A stretch of 58,467 bases of DNA, taken from the NCBI RefSeq assembly GCF_000425205.1, contig NZ_AULI01000019.1, forward strand, positions 1-58,467, written 5' to 3'. This document shows positions 1 through 7,552 of this stretch, in pieces. Each line of letters starts with the position of its first letter. Position 1 is the first letter of the stretch. The position numbers were made by a program, and so were the translations under genes. This stretch comes from Pontibacillus halophilus JSM 076056 = DSM 19796 (GTDB lineage: Bacteria; Bacillota; Bacilli; Bacillales; BH030062). The notes under the pieces are model-generated. The model had not been told where the DNA came from, did not search any database, and worked only from the letters and a program-made list of their open reading frames with translations.

Positions 1-51
1 CGTAGGGAAGACGCTGAAAGCGTCGAATTAACAGATTTAGCAAAAGACTGA
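1..51 (+). CDS. possible 3' end of a gene running in from the left
   Basis: Frame 1 is open from the window edge for 16 codons and stops with TGA. The residues are charged and acidic, ending ELTDLAKD. No family can be named from so little, and chance openness is quite possible. No clear terminator hairpin follows in 52-160. Confidence 0.25.
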   Translation, partial: RREDAESVELTDLAKD

Positions 52-157
52 AAATGACTTTCTAGATGCATAAATGACAACCCTCCACTGGAAAAATTCA
101 CTTAAGAAGGATAACGATAGCTTAGTAGTCATTTCAAGTTTTGCTTAGCTTGACGGC

Positions 158-183
158 TATGGAACCTGTCCCTCCGTCCCGCA
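158..183. repeat. fragment of the GGGACAGGTTC repeat family
   Basis: On the minus strand this reads GGGACGGAGGGACAGGTTCC. It shares the GGGACAGGTTC and GGGACG cores with the longer palindromic element near 27853-27999. It lies directly after the stop codon of the phospholipase-D-like gene, so it may also form part of that transcript's 3' end. Confidence 0.45.
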
Positions 184-184
184 A

Positions 185-2173
185 CTACCGTGCAGGGATG
201 TCTCCGCCGGCTGCTTCGTAGCGGGGGTAGAATTCTTGGAGGAATTGGTTGGTGATGCTCGCGTCGTGGATGAATAGCATGTTTTCATCGTTGACTTCGT
301 TTCCGTTCGTGCTCCAGTTTGTTGATCCAACAATGGCTGTTGGGTCACTTCCTGGATGAGTCGCGTCAATGAGCATCGTTTTCGCGTGCATTTTGCGGTC
401 TTCATTGTCCTCGTACACAGGTGCTGGGTTATTCCAGCGCACGTTCGGATTGTTTGTTGATGTCTGTGATGCAGTGCGTCCTGTCATCTCGATTGACGCA
501 GACCACCACTGATTCCAGAAGCCTTCATCAAAGACCCCTTTCACGTCGAAACCAGTTCGAGTTCCTTCCAAATCGTTATAGGAACCTTCCCATTTGTATT
601 TCAACTCATTTACAAGCTGCTGATCTGACCAAGCGAATATCATAAAGTAAGAGCTATAATCTGCGCTCGTTTTCACGTAGTCCGCCATATGGCCGATGGC
701 ATCGTCGCCAGCTGAGAAGTAAACGTCGACCGTCTTCCCACCAACAGATACCGTATGCAACGTGTTGTCTATTTTACGGCTACCAAAGTTGGCTGAACTT
801 GCGTCTGGGGTTAATCCAGACGCTCCCCACATTTCATCAAATTCCGTCTTGAATACATCTGCTAGATTAGAAGAGTGAAGCTCTACAACGTGCTGCGTGT
901 TCCCGCCTAGAATACCATCTTGCATGTTGGACTCAGAACCATATAAGCCAGTCACGGTGAAGTTCCAGCTGCCTGTGAACACCCATTTCCCATCCACAAC
1001 TGCGAACTTATTGTGCATCTGGTCGCCAGGGGAGTAATAATTTCCTGCGCTTTTCTCTTCCCCTTTAGCCAATTCATAGCCTGACTCCGTTCCAGAACCA
1101 ACGCCAACCGTGACATAATCCATACCTGTCACAGTGGAAGGCAATCCGTGCTGCTGACGTAACGCTTGATCCTCAACTGCAAACATGATTGAATCAGAGA
1201 ACACGTCAATGTCGTCAGCCGTGCCAATCTTGCCATCGTTCCCACGCACCATCTCTTCTACATAGAGGCGCATAGTCTGGTAACGTTCCGTGTAGTGAGG
1301 GTCGCTACCGTCTTTCGCATCAGCAATGACCCGCACATCCACACCATCAGAAGCTTTAGCAATCAATGCATCGACTACGTTCGGCAAATTGATTTCATAC
1401 GTTGCGAAATCAATTGAGGTCGTCGCCTCATTAATGCGGTTAATCAAGCGATCTTCAAGGTTTACATTATAGTTCGCTTCATTTCCACTCGTTGCATAAT
1501 CTGTGTACGCACATTTATTAAAGTAAACGTTAATCGCACCAGCTGCGTTCGATACGTTGTTCAAATGTTCCTGTGAATCACAAGTAGGTCCGTTGCTCCC
1601 TGGGTCACCTGATCCTGTCGAGCTACTATTCTGAGCTTTCGGTGTCCCTAAACCTCCATTATATGTAGTCGTCCCATCTTGCCAATTGGAAGCATCCGTC
1701 CCATTGATTGATGCATCTTGACGCGCCATCGTTGCATTAGAGTCATTATCCCCCGCATGCCATGCGTCCACTGTATCAATAACCGCACCACTCTCATCTC
1801 GAAGCTCAAGCACCTCGCCAGAGTTACTCAACGAACCCGTGTAAATCTGGTCGGATGTAGCATCTGATACAGTACTGTCATCCGTTCTTTCTAGTAAATA
1901 ATATCCTCCGCTTGGAATGGAGCCTGTTAAATCAATGGAAGGAGAACCATCCGTAGCATTCAACGTCCACCCCTCAAGAGAAAGACTCCCTCCCGTACTG
2001 TTGTATAACTCAATCCACTCGTCATTGTAACTGGTCGATGTCCCCATCCACGCAATCTCATTCACCACAACATCTTGAACCGTTGACGCGCTTGTTGCAT
2101 GGTCGCGCATCGGCACCATTGTTGCGATTAATGTAACGACGACCGCTAATGCCAACGCCTTCTTATGTCTCAT
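185..2173 (-). CDS. secreted lamin-tail / phospholipase D-like protein
   Basis: The chosen ATG at 2173 has AGGGAG about 9 bases upstream and opens a signal peptide (MRHKKALALAVVV, hydrophobic stretch, AXA-like site), giving 662 residues. The upstream frame to 2266 lacks these signals. Residues about 35-145 resemble a lamin-tail domain (VVVNEIAWMG, EWIELYNST, LEGWTLN). Two HxKxxxxD motifs follow: H387/K389/D394 in MHNKFAVVDG and H596/K598/D603 in MHAKTMLIDA. These are the paired HKD motifs of the phospholipase D superfamily, which forms a phosphohistidine intermediate. The substrate could be phospholipid or nucleic acid; the sequence does not decide. The pairing with a lamin-tail domain is typical of exported enzymes. 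It is monocistronic, with no partner gene beside it. Confidence 0.85.
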   Translation of the reverse strand: MRHKKALALAVVVTLIATMVPMRDHATSASTVQDVVVNEIAWMGTSTSYNDEWIELYNSTGGSLSLEGWTLNATDGSPSIDLTGSIPSGGYYLLERTDDSTVSDATSDQIYTGSLSNSGEVLELRDESGAVIDTVDAWHAGDNDSNATMARQDASINGTDASNWQDGTTTYNGGLGTPKAQNSSSTGSGDPGSNGPTCDSQEHLNNVSNAAGAINVYFNKCAYTDYATSGNEANYNVNLEDRLINRINEATTSIDFATYEINLPNVVDALIAKASDGVDVRVIADAKDGSDPHYTERYQTMRLYVEEMVRGNDGKIGTADDIDVFSDSIMFAVEDQALRQQHGLPSTVTGMDYVTVGVGSGTESGYELAKGEEKSAGNYYSPGDQMHNKFAVVDGKWVFTGSWNFTVTGLYGSESNMQDGILGGNTQHVVELHSSNLADVFKTEFDEMWGASGLTPDASSANFGSRKIDNTLHTVSVGGKTVDVYFSAGDDAIGHMADYVKTSADYSSYFMIFAWSDQQLVNELKYKWEGSYNDLEGTRTGFDVKGVFDEGFWNQWWSASIEMTGRTASQTSTNNPNVRWNNPAPVYEDNEDRKMHAKTMLIDATHPGSDPTAIVGSTNWSTNGNEVNDENMLFIHDASITNQFLQEFYPRYEAAGGDIPAR

Positions 2174-2657
2174 CCGTCTGACACTCCCTATGTATAGAAT
2201 CATATTTTCACTCACAGGCACCAATGTAACACAAACCTCACAATAAATTTCCATATTTATAAACACTTAACACAAATAGGAAAAAGGGCAGTGAGTCAAA
2301 CTTTTATACGGACAAATCTAGTCTTATAGGCTCCTATTTATGGCTGCATCAGGAAGTAATCGGTTAAAACTTCATAGACTTTGTAAAATTATTGTAAGTA
2401 ACACCAGACACAAGGGATATTTACATATGAAGGAGATATAGATAGAGATCTGGCACATAAGTTCGTTGATGAAAAAAGTGATTAAAGAGTAAAGTAGGAG
2501 TAGCAGGAGTTATGCTTCTTGAATGAAGGTGTTGAACGAGGAGGAACGTTTATAGAGAGTTAGTTAAGTATAAGCGGTCAAATAAAAAAGAGTAGAAAGC
2601 GCTGGTTGGAGAGTACAGCTGAAGGTTATTTAACTAAATTCCATAGGAGGAGTAGCA
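2174..2657. other. gene-poor spacer with possible decayed coding fragments
   Basis: No intact gene is seen. On the plus strand short open stretches occur, such as one encoding EGDIDRDLAHKFVDEKSD followed by a stop, and one reading into the next gene's ribosome binding site. They look like decayed coding sequence but are too short to assign. The DNA is A/G-rich. Confidence 0.3.
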
Positions 2658-3392
2658 ATGATCATACCTAAAGACATTAAATACGAAAAACTCCCAGATT
2701 ACATGAAAGAACATCTAAGATTTTTCGGTGCAGATAAAGTAAAGGAAATAGCTGTTTTTATGATAGTGATGTTAGATATAACCTTATTACCTGTTTTAAT
2801 TCTATCTTACAGACCCATTGATTCACTTATCACTGTTCCTTTACTAATTCTTACGCACTTATGGTTCTTACGAATGATTATTGTGGAGCCCTTCAAGTTA
2901 CAGCTTGAAACCATGCTATATTTAGGTGTACTAGGCGCTGTAGGAACGATTAGCCATTATATCGCTTTGCTGAAGATCATTTATTCTCTGTCTAACGAAA
3001 GTACATTAACGCTTTTAGCAACCGCTACATTTATTACAGCGGGGTCTCTATACGTAATGTCGTCACATCAAATAAAGAAGTACAGGAAATTAGATTATGA
3101 ACGGGATGAAGATAAACAATGGTACAATAAAAAAATTTTTTATCCCTTTCTGTATGGGTCGCCAGTATTAGGATATCTAATTGTACAGACGAACAATAAT
3201 GCTCAGCAACATGTGATGTTCATACCAATATTACTCTCACTAAGTGGAATCTTAGTGATGATTTATTTCGCTTCTAGGTTTCTACACAAATACATGTTTA
3301 TGAAGAAGAATCCCCACCTCCTCCGCTATCATAGACCGATAGGTAAAGAAAAGAAAAAATATATGAATAAAAAGGGGTTTGAAATTAAATGA
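2658..3392 (+). CDS. hypothetical multi-pass membrane protein
   Basis: The ATG follows a good ribosome binding site (AGGAGGAGTAGCA). The 244-residue product has about six hydrophobic segments (for example VFMIVMLDITLLPVLILSY near residue 35 and the stretch around 185-205) and a highly basic C-terminus ending KEKKKYMNKKGFEIK. No family is recognised. Its TGA overlaps the ATG of a small DUF4176-like ORF (ATGA), so the two are probably translated together. Because DUF4176 proteins accompany type VII secretion/LXG toxin loci, this may be a membrane component or immunity protein of such a locus; that is inference only. Confidence 0.65.
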   Translation: MIIPKDIKYEKLPDYMKEHLRFFGADKVKEIAVFMIVMLDITLLPVLILSYRPIDSLITVPLLILTHLWFLRMIIVEPFKLQLETMLYLGVLGAVGTISHYIALLKIIYSLSNESTLTLLATATFITAGSLYVMSSHQIKKYRKLDYERDEDKQWYNKKIFYPFLYGSPVLGYLIVQTNNNAQQHVMFIPILLSLSGILVMIYFASRFLHKYMFMKKNPHLLRYHRPIGKEKKKYMNKKGFEIK

Positions 3393-3523
3393 ATGACATC
3401 CTACTTCCAAATGGTTCAATCGTTCTTTTGCATGGCGGTGAAAAGAAGATGATAATTTATGGTAGAAAACAACTACATATAGCTGAAGAAGAAAAATTTC
3501 AGAAAATCCTAAAGCAAGTATAA
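3389..3523 (+). CDS. short DUF4176-like protein, apparently internally deleted
   Basis: A 44-codon ORF starts in an ATGA overlap with the upstream membrane-protein gene. Its N-terminus (NDILLPNGSIVLLHGGEKK, then MIIYGRKQ) matches the start of DUF4176 proteins, which usually read LLPIGSVVLLKGGTKKLMI and run to roughly 90-100 residues. Here the middle, normally rich in Tyr, Pro and Gly, is missing and the frame passes straight to a charged tail (AEEEKFQKILKQV). Either an internal deletion kept the frame or this is a short paralogue. DUF4176 genes are commonly found near type VII/LXG effectors. The family call rests on memory of the N-terminal motif. Confidence 0.55.
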   Translation: MNDILLPNGSIVLLHGGEKKMIIYGRKQLHIAEEEKFQKILKQV

Positions 3524-3557
3524 CTATTGAATACGGTTGAGATAAATATCCATTCAG

Positions 3558-3599
3558 AAGCATGGAGAAACATAAGTTAAAATTCTCTGTGCTTTTTTA
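3558..3599 (+). terminator. rho-independent terminator after the DUF4176-like ORF
   Basis: AAGCATGGAGAA and TTCTCTGTGCTT form a 12-bp stem with two G-U pairs and a 13-base loop, followed by a T-run. It lies 35 bases after the DUF4176-like stop codon. Confidence 0.7.
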
Positions 3600-4150
3600 T
3601 ATTTGTATAATCGTTCAAGAGGATTCAGTCATATAAGGTCGTTAGTTATCGATATACAGATACCCATCAATGTCTCAATATGCTACCTACTGTTAGGTGT
3701 CTTACCCAAGCTTTCAATTCCGTTTCCATTCTCATAATTGGTTAATTATAACAATAGACTATCATCTCAATCTTTCTCTAATCATGTCTTTAATTAACCG
3801 CTCTACTGTTCTACCACATTCCGTTGCAAAAGATAAATATCCTCAATGCCCGACTTGTACCTTCAATGCCTACCACCCCAACCTCTCCATTAGCTAAACT
3901 ATGAATCTAAGCATCTGTGCTCAATAATGCTGATTAGAAAATTATTCCACATTTAAACGGTAGGATAGGAAAAAGTCTAAAGTCTCGCTTGGAAACGGCA
4001 TCTAGAGGAGTATGAACTCTTATCTACTAGACTTCGAGTTTCAAAGACCAGTTCACACCAAAGAAATAGATTGGAAATTTTTCTACCACAATAAAACTAT
4101 TATGATAAAATTTTACTAGTAAATTAGAATGAGTTACTAGGAGTGAACAC
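3600..4150. other. gene-free spacer, possible decayed minus-strand coding sequence
   Basis: No intact gene. The minus strand around 3770-3900 has short open stretches in two frames (one encoding NGEVGVVGIEGTSRALRIF, the other LSFATECGRTVERLIKDM), the pattern expected of a frameshifted remnant, possibly of a transposase or recombinase. I cannot assign it. The last about 100 bases are AT-rich and probably hold the promoter of the nuclease toxin gene. Confidence 0.25.
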
Positions 4151-5035
4151 ATGGCATTTATTAGACACATAGGTAAAGGGATTGGCACCGTGGGGGGCGG
4201 GCTTGTTGGAGGAGCTGTAAAACTAGCTGGCAAAGCCGTAGGCACGAAAAACGAAAATATTGGGCAGTGGATGGAAGATACCGGGTCTACTATAAAGACG
4301 GCGTCTGAGACCGCACTAGATAACGCGGGCCAATTTCTGGATGGGGCCGTGCAAGGTACATATGGAGTCATTACGAGAGAAGAAAAGCATAGACAAGCAG
4401 GTTGGTCCGATGTGAAAGACTCCTCTACTAGAACATTAAAAGGAGTCGGGGCAACCGCAAAGTATACGTGGAATAGTGCCGGTACAACGTATAACGGAAT
4501 CATCAATAAAGATAATGACATGATCATCGATGGCGTGAAGAACCTAGGCAAAGTGGCTGCAGTCTCTACCATGGCGATTGGGGTCATCGACTTGATGGAT
4601 GGAAGCACGGTCGAAGCTGAAACCATCAACGACCATCTAGTTGATGGTGAACACCCTGAAACTGGTGTGCCATTCCAAGAGAAAACAATCACCCTTCCTA
4701 ATGGAGATGAAGTCGTTGGAACCTATCCTGTATTCGAGTCCAATTACAGTGCGATCCTCCCACAAGAAGTCTATCTTGAGAGCGACGATATCCATTTCAG
4801 AATGGCCAACGACTCCCTATATGAGGCCATTCAACAAAATCCAAATCTCGCTTCTCAAATGGGAATGAATGTTGAGGACGTCAATAGGCTTGCCGTTGGT
4901 GACACCCCAGAAGGATACACGTGGCACCACAACGAGACACCTGGAGTGATGCAGCTAGTGGACGAGGACGTTCATGAGAATACGGGACATACAGGTGGTC
5001 GCGTGATGTGGGGTGGTGGGAGTGAGAATAGGTAA
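4151..5035 (+). CDS. WHH-type HNH nuclease toxin
   Basis: A 294-residue protein whose C-terminus carries GYTWHHNETPGVMQL with W258, H259 and H260, then H275 and H280. This is the pattern of the HNH/Endonuclease VII superfamily variant called WHH, known as nuclease tips of polymorphic toxins. The first about 150 residues are glycine/alanine-rich and amphipathic (GIGTVGGGLVGGAVKLAGKA, later VAAVSTMAIGVIDLMDG), like the N-termini of a Bacillus protein set annotated only as HNH endonuclease. There is no Sec signal and no LXG domain. A ribosome binding site (TAGGAGTGAACAC) precedes the ATG. No candidate immunity gene adjoins it: the next gene is cstA on the other strand. Toxin activity is inference from the domain. 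Confidence 0.75.
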   Translation: MAFIRHIGKGIGTVGGGLVGGAVKLAGKAVGTKNENIGQWMEDTGSTIKTASETALDNAGQFLDGAVQGTYGVITREEKHRQAGWSDVKDSSTRTLKGVGATAKYTWNSAGTTYNGIINKDNDMIIDGVKNLGKVAAVSTMAIGVIDLMDGSTVEAETINDHLVDGEHPETGVPFQEKTITLPNGDEVVGTYPVFESNYSAILPQEVYLESDDIHFRMANDSLYEAIQQNPNLASQMGMNVEDVNRLAVGDTPEGYTWHHNETPGVMQLVDEDVHENTGHTGGRVMWGGGSENR

Positions 5036-5106
5036 CTACATGAAACACCAATCTGAAGAGATGTTGTCTATTGACTGCTCTCCCACTAAGTTGCTCCAAT
5101 CAAGCA

Positions 5107-5140
5107 AAAAAAGCAGGAACCTCCAATTCGGTTCCTGCTT
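5107..5140 (-). terminator. terminator shared by cstA and the toxin gene
   Basis: AGCAGGAACC and GGTTCCTGCT form a perfect 10-bp stem with an 8-base loop. A seven-A run on its left gives a T-run for leftward transcription, so it chiefly ends cstA, and it may also stop the convergent toxin transcript. Confidence 0.85.
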
Positions 5141-5165
5141 TCTACCCCATAATTTAACAACTACT

Positions 5166-6608
5166 TTACACAATCTTTCTCCACTCCTCCTCAAGAGGAA
5201 TCTCCTTCTCAAGTGAGCGACGAGCATGAACAAAGAAAGCTCCAATCACGACTACTGTAATGAAAGCAGCAATGATATAAGAAATATTGATTGGGAGTCT
5301 AAATCCAATATCTGCATTCAAGATATAGGAGAAAGTCGCCATGGTCATAAAGGCTGCTGGTATTGTAGCGATCCAGTAATTCTTCCGTGATAAGTACAGA
5401 TAAGTGGCTCCCACCCATAATGCAATAACTGCAGTTGATTGGTTCGCCCATGAGAAGTAACGCCATAATAGAGTAAAGTCAATACGCGTTAGGATGAATG
5501 AAATGACGAACAATGGGACAGCAATCCATAGACGATTCTTAATTTTACTCTGTGTTACGTGAATATAGTCTGCAATAATCATACGCGCACTTCGGAATGC
5601 GGTATCACCAGAAGTGATTGGAAGTACAATAACCCCAAGGATTGCTAACGTTCCACCTACTGCGCCAAGCATTGATGTCGACACTTCACTTACAACTGCA
5701 GCAGGTCCACCAGTAGCTAACACTTCATTAAGCCCCTCTGAACCATTAAATAGACTCATAGCCGCTGCCGCCCAAATCATTGCAATAATTCCTTCTGCAA
5801 TCATCATTCCATAGAAGATACGACGTCCTTGTTTCTCTTGTTGCGTTGTACGTGAAATAATAGGCGTCTGTGTTGCGTGGAAACCGGACAATGCCCCACA
5901 AGAAATGGTTAGGAATAGCAATGGGAATATCGGTGCGTTATCTGGGTGCATGTTGGTAAGAGACAACTCTGGAATAGGAGCTCCAGTCGTGACAAGTCCA
6001 ACCCCTACACCTAAAGCACTGACTACGAGTAACCCTCCAAGGAATGGGTAGAACCGTCCAATAATCTTATCAATTGGTAGTAAGGTAGCAATTAAATAAT
6101 AGACAAAAATGGCAGTTAAAATAATCGGTAGCGTTAACCAACTACTCGTCATGCTATGCAGCAGGTCGGCTGGTGCAGTTACAAATACAGTACCAACTAA
6201 TAGTAGAAGTAGAATAGAAAAGGCATTTACAACGTGCTTCATAACCTTGCCTAAGAACTTTCCTGCAAGCTCTGGCAAATGGGCTCCTTTATTACGAATG
6301 GAGATCATACCTGTTAAATAATCATGGACAGCCCCTGCAAAGATTGCACCAAATACAATCCATAGAAAGGCAACCGGTCCATACAAAGCTCCTAAGATTG
6401 GACCAAATATAGGCCCTACCCCGGCGATATTTAAGAGTTGAATAAGCGCATTTTTCTTCTCACCCATAGGTAGATAATCGACACCATCGTTATTTGAGAA
6501 TGCAGGAGTCGGTCTGTCTGTGTTTACTCCAAATGTCTTCTCTACATACTTTCCGTACGTGAAATAACCGATAATTAAAAGGACAATACTTATAAGAAAA
6601 GTAACCAT
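5166..6608 (-). CDS. cstA: CstA-family carbon starvation / pyruvate-type transporter
   Basis: The 480-residue product is a polytopic membrane protein of the CstA family. Markers include GVGPIFGPILGALYGPVAFLW, AGAVHDYLTGM, GALSGFHATQTPIISR and DTAFRSARMI. E. coli members (CstA, BtsT) import pyruvate or peptides when carbon is scarce. The start at 6608 (MVTFLISIVLL) is preceded by GGGGAGAGACGAC; the longer frame to 6710 has no such site. It lies downstream of, and in the same direction as, a LytS/LytT-like pair, but a terminator separates them, so it has its own promoter carrying a perfect CcpA site. In E. coli the BtsSR system of this kind controls btsT, so pyruvate-responsive control is a reasonable inference. 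Confidence 0.9.
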   Translation of the reverse strand: MVTFLISIVLLIIGYFTYGKYVEKTFGVNTDRPTPAFSNNDGVDYLPMGEKKNALIQLLNIAGVGPIFGPILGALYGPVAFLWIVFGAIFAGAVHDYLTGMISIRNKGAHLPELAGKFLGKVMKHVVNAFSILLLLLVGTVFVTAPADLLHSMTSSWLTLPIILTAIFVYYLIATLLPIDKIIGRFYPFLGGLLVVSALGVGVGLVTTGAPIPELSLTNMHPDNAPIFPLLFLTISCGALSGFHATQTPIISRTTQQEKQGRRIFYGMMIAEGIIAMIWAAAAMSLFNGSEGLNEVLATGGPAAVVSEVSTSMLGAVGGTLAILGVIVLPITSGDTAFRSARMIIADYIHVTQSKIKNRLWIAVPLFVISFILTRIDFTLLWRYFSWANQSTAVIALWVGATYLYLSRKNYWIATIPAAFMTMATFSYILNADIGFRLPINISYIIAAFITVVVIGAFFVHARRSLEKEIPLEEEWRKIV

Positions 6609-6626
6609 GTCGTCTCTCCCCTTCAT

Positions 6627-6640
6627 TGTAATCGCTTTCA
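6627..6640 (-). promoter_or_regulatory. CcpA catabolite-responsive element (cre) of cstA
   Basis: TGTAATCGCTTTCA (TGAAAGCGATTACA on the other strand) fits the cre consensus TGWAANCGNTNWCA at every position. It begins 18 bases upstream of the cstA ATG, where bound CcpA would block transcription. Carbon catabolite repression of a starvation transporter is expected. Confidence 0.75.
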
Positions 6641-6705
6641 TAAAAGGTATCATGATTGCGCTTACAAAAGAGCGGATTCTGTCTAAGATGTTAGAATGAG
6701 AAGGT

Positions 6706-6738
6706 AACATGCATTAAGGAGTATCCGAGATGCATGTT
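6706..6738. promoter_or_regulatory. perfect 9-bp dyad upstream of cstA, candidate operator
   Basis: AACATGCAT and ATGCATGTT are exact inverted repeats separated by 15 bases, located about 100 bases upstream of the cstA start, between the lytT terminator and the cre. The position suits binding by the LytT-like regulator or another activator. LytTR proteins usually bind direct repeats, so the binding partner is uncertain. Confidence 0.4.
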
Positions 6739-6749
6739 CTCCAGTTAAC

Positions 6750-6796
6750 AAAAAAGGGCTTGAAGAACACGTCTGTCGACACTGTTCTTCAAGCCC
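6750..6796 (-). terminator. terminator after lytT
   Basis: GGGCTTGAAGAACA and TGTTCTTCAAGCCC form a perfect 14-bp stem with an A-run on the left (T-run leftward), 21 bases beyond the lytT stop codon. Confidence 0.9.
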
Positions 6797-6817
6797 TCTC
6801 CATACGTATGCTTTTCC

Positions 6818-7552
6818 TTACAATTCAAGTTCTTTCCTAAGGTCTTTAATATAATTACGACTAACGGATAACTTCTCATCCGTCCCTTGGAGTTCCAACT
6901 GATAAGCCCCATTAAACCACGGAGTCAGACGCTTAATATGATTCAAGTTGACTAAATAGCTCTTATGAATACGGAAGAAGGGATAAGCATGAAGTCGAAG
7001 TTCCACATCCTTTAAAGGCAACTTCGTCTCATAAACCCGATGCCTTGTAACCACTTTCGTCTCCCTTTCCTCTCGTCCCACATATAGAATTTCATCCGGT
7101 GATAAATAAGCAATCCCATCTTCACCTTCGATTGGTAGCTTTGATGGACTTGAAGTTTTCACCGCCTCCGCACGAGTTTGCTCGAATCTCGATTGGATCC
7201 GTTCAATGGTTTCACCTAACTGCTCTTCATCAAATGGTTTCAATAAGTAGTCGAGAGCTTCATGACGAAACGCCTCAACTGCGTAGTCAGGATAGGCCGT
7301 AGCAAATACGATATGAGGCGAATGTTTAAGCTCCTGTACGGATTTGGCCACTTCCATCCCATCCATCTTAGGCATGTCGATATCCAAGAAGAGAACATCA
7401 GGTTGGAGTTGAATCGACTTCATAATTGCGACATCCCCTGATTCTGCTTCCCCCACTACTTCAATTGATTCGTGCTGATTTAATAAATAGATGAGCTCTT
7501 CTCTACTCAAGCGCTCATCATCTACAACGATGACTGTAATTGGTTTATTCAT
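6818..7552 (-). CDS. lytT: LytT-like response regulator (receiver + LytTR)
   Basis: The 244-residue protein has an N-terminal receiver domain with the acidic pair D11/D12, phosphoacceptor D57 in LFLDIDMP, and the K of LLKPF near residue 107. From about residue 140 a LytTR DNA-binding domain follows (FFRIHKSYLVNLNHI, LSVSRNYIKDLRKELEL). It overlaps the 3' end of the sensor gene by 8 bases, the usual translational coupling of a two-component pair. Pairs of this kind regulate pyruvate or murein-hydrolase-associated exporters (LytSR-lrgAB) or CstA-family importers (BtsSR-btsT). The gene immediately downstream here is cstA, favouring the latter role. With its kinase interrupted, this regulator may work constitutively or not at all. 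Confidence 0.9.
   Translation of the reverse strand: MNKPITVIVVDDERLSREELIYLLNQHESIEVVGEAESGDVAIMKSIQLQPDVLFLDIDMPKMDGMEVAKSVQELKHSPHIVFATAYPDYAVEAFRHEALDYLLKPFDEEQLGETIERIQSRFEQTRAEAVKTSSPSKLPIEGEDGIAYLSPDEILYVGREERETKVVTRHRVYETKLPLKDVELRLHAYPFFRIHKSYLVNLNHIKRLTPWFNGAYQLELQGTDEKLSVSRNYIKDLRKELEL

Noticed and set aside
2174-2266. Longer N-terminus for the phospholipase-D-like protein
   Set aside because: The extra 31 residues have no ribosome binding site and would hide the signal peptide; the internal ATG at 2173 has AGGGAG upstream.
4027-4692. 221-codon minus-strand ORF opposite the toxin gene
   Set aside because: It is a shadow of the toxin frame: low-complexity residues, no ribosome binding site, and it overlaps a recognised domain on the other strand.
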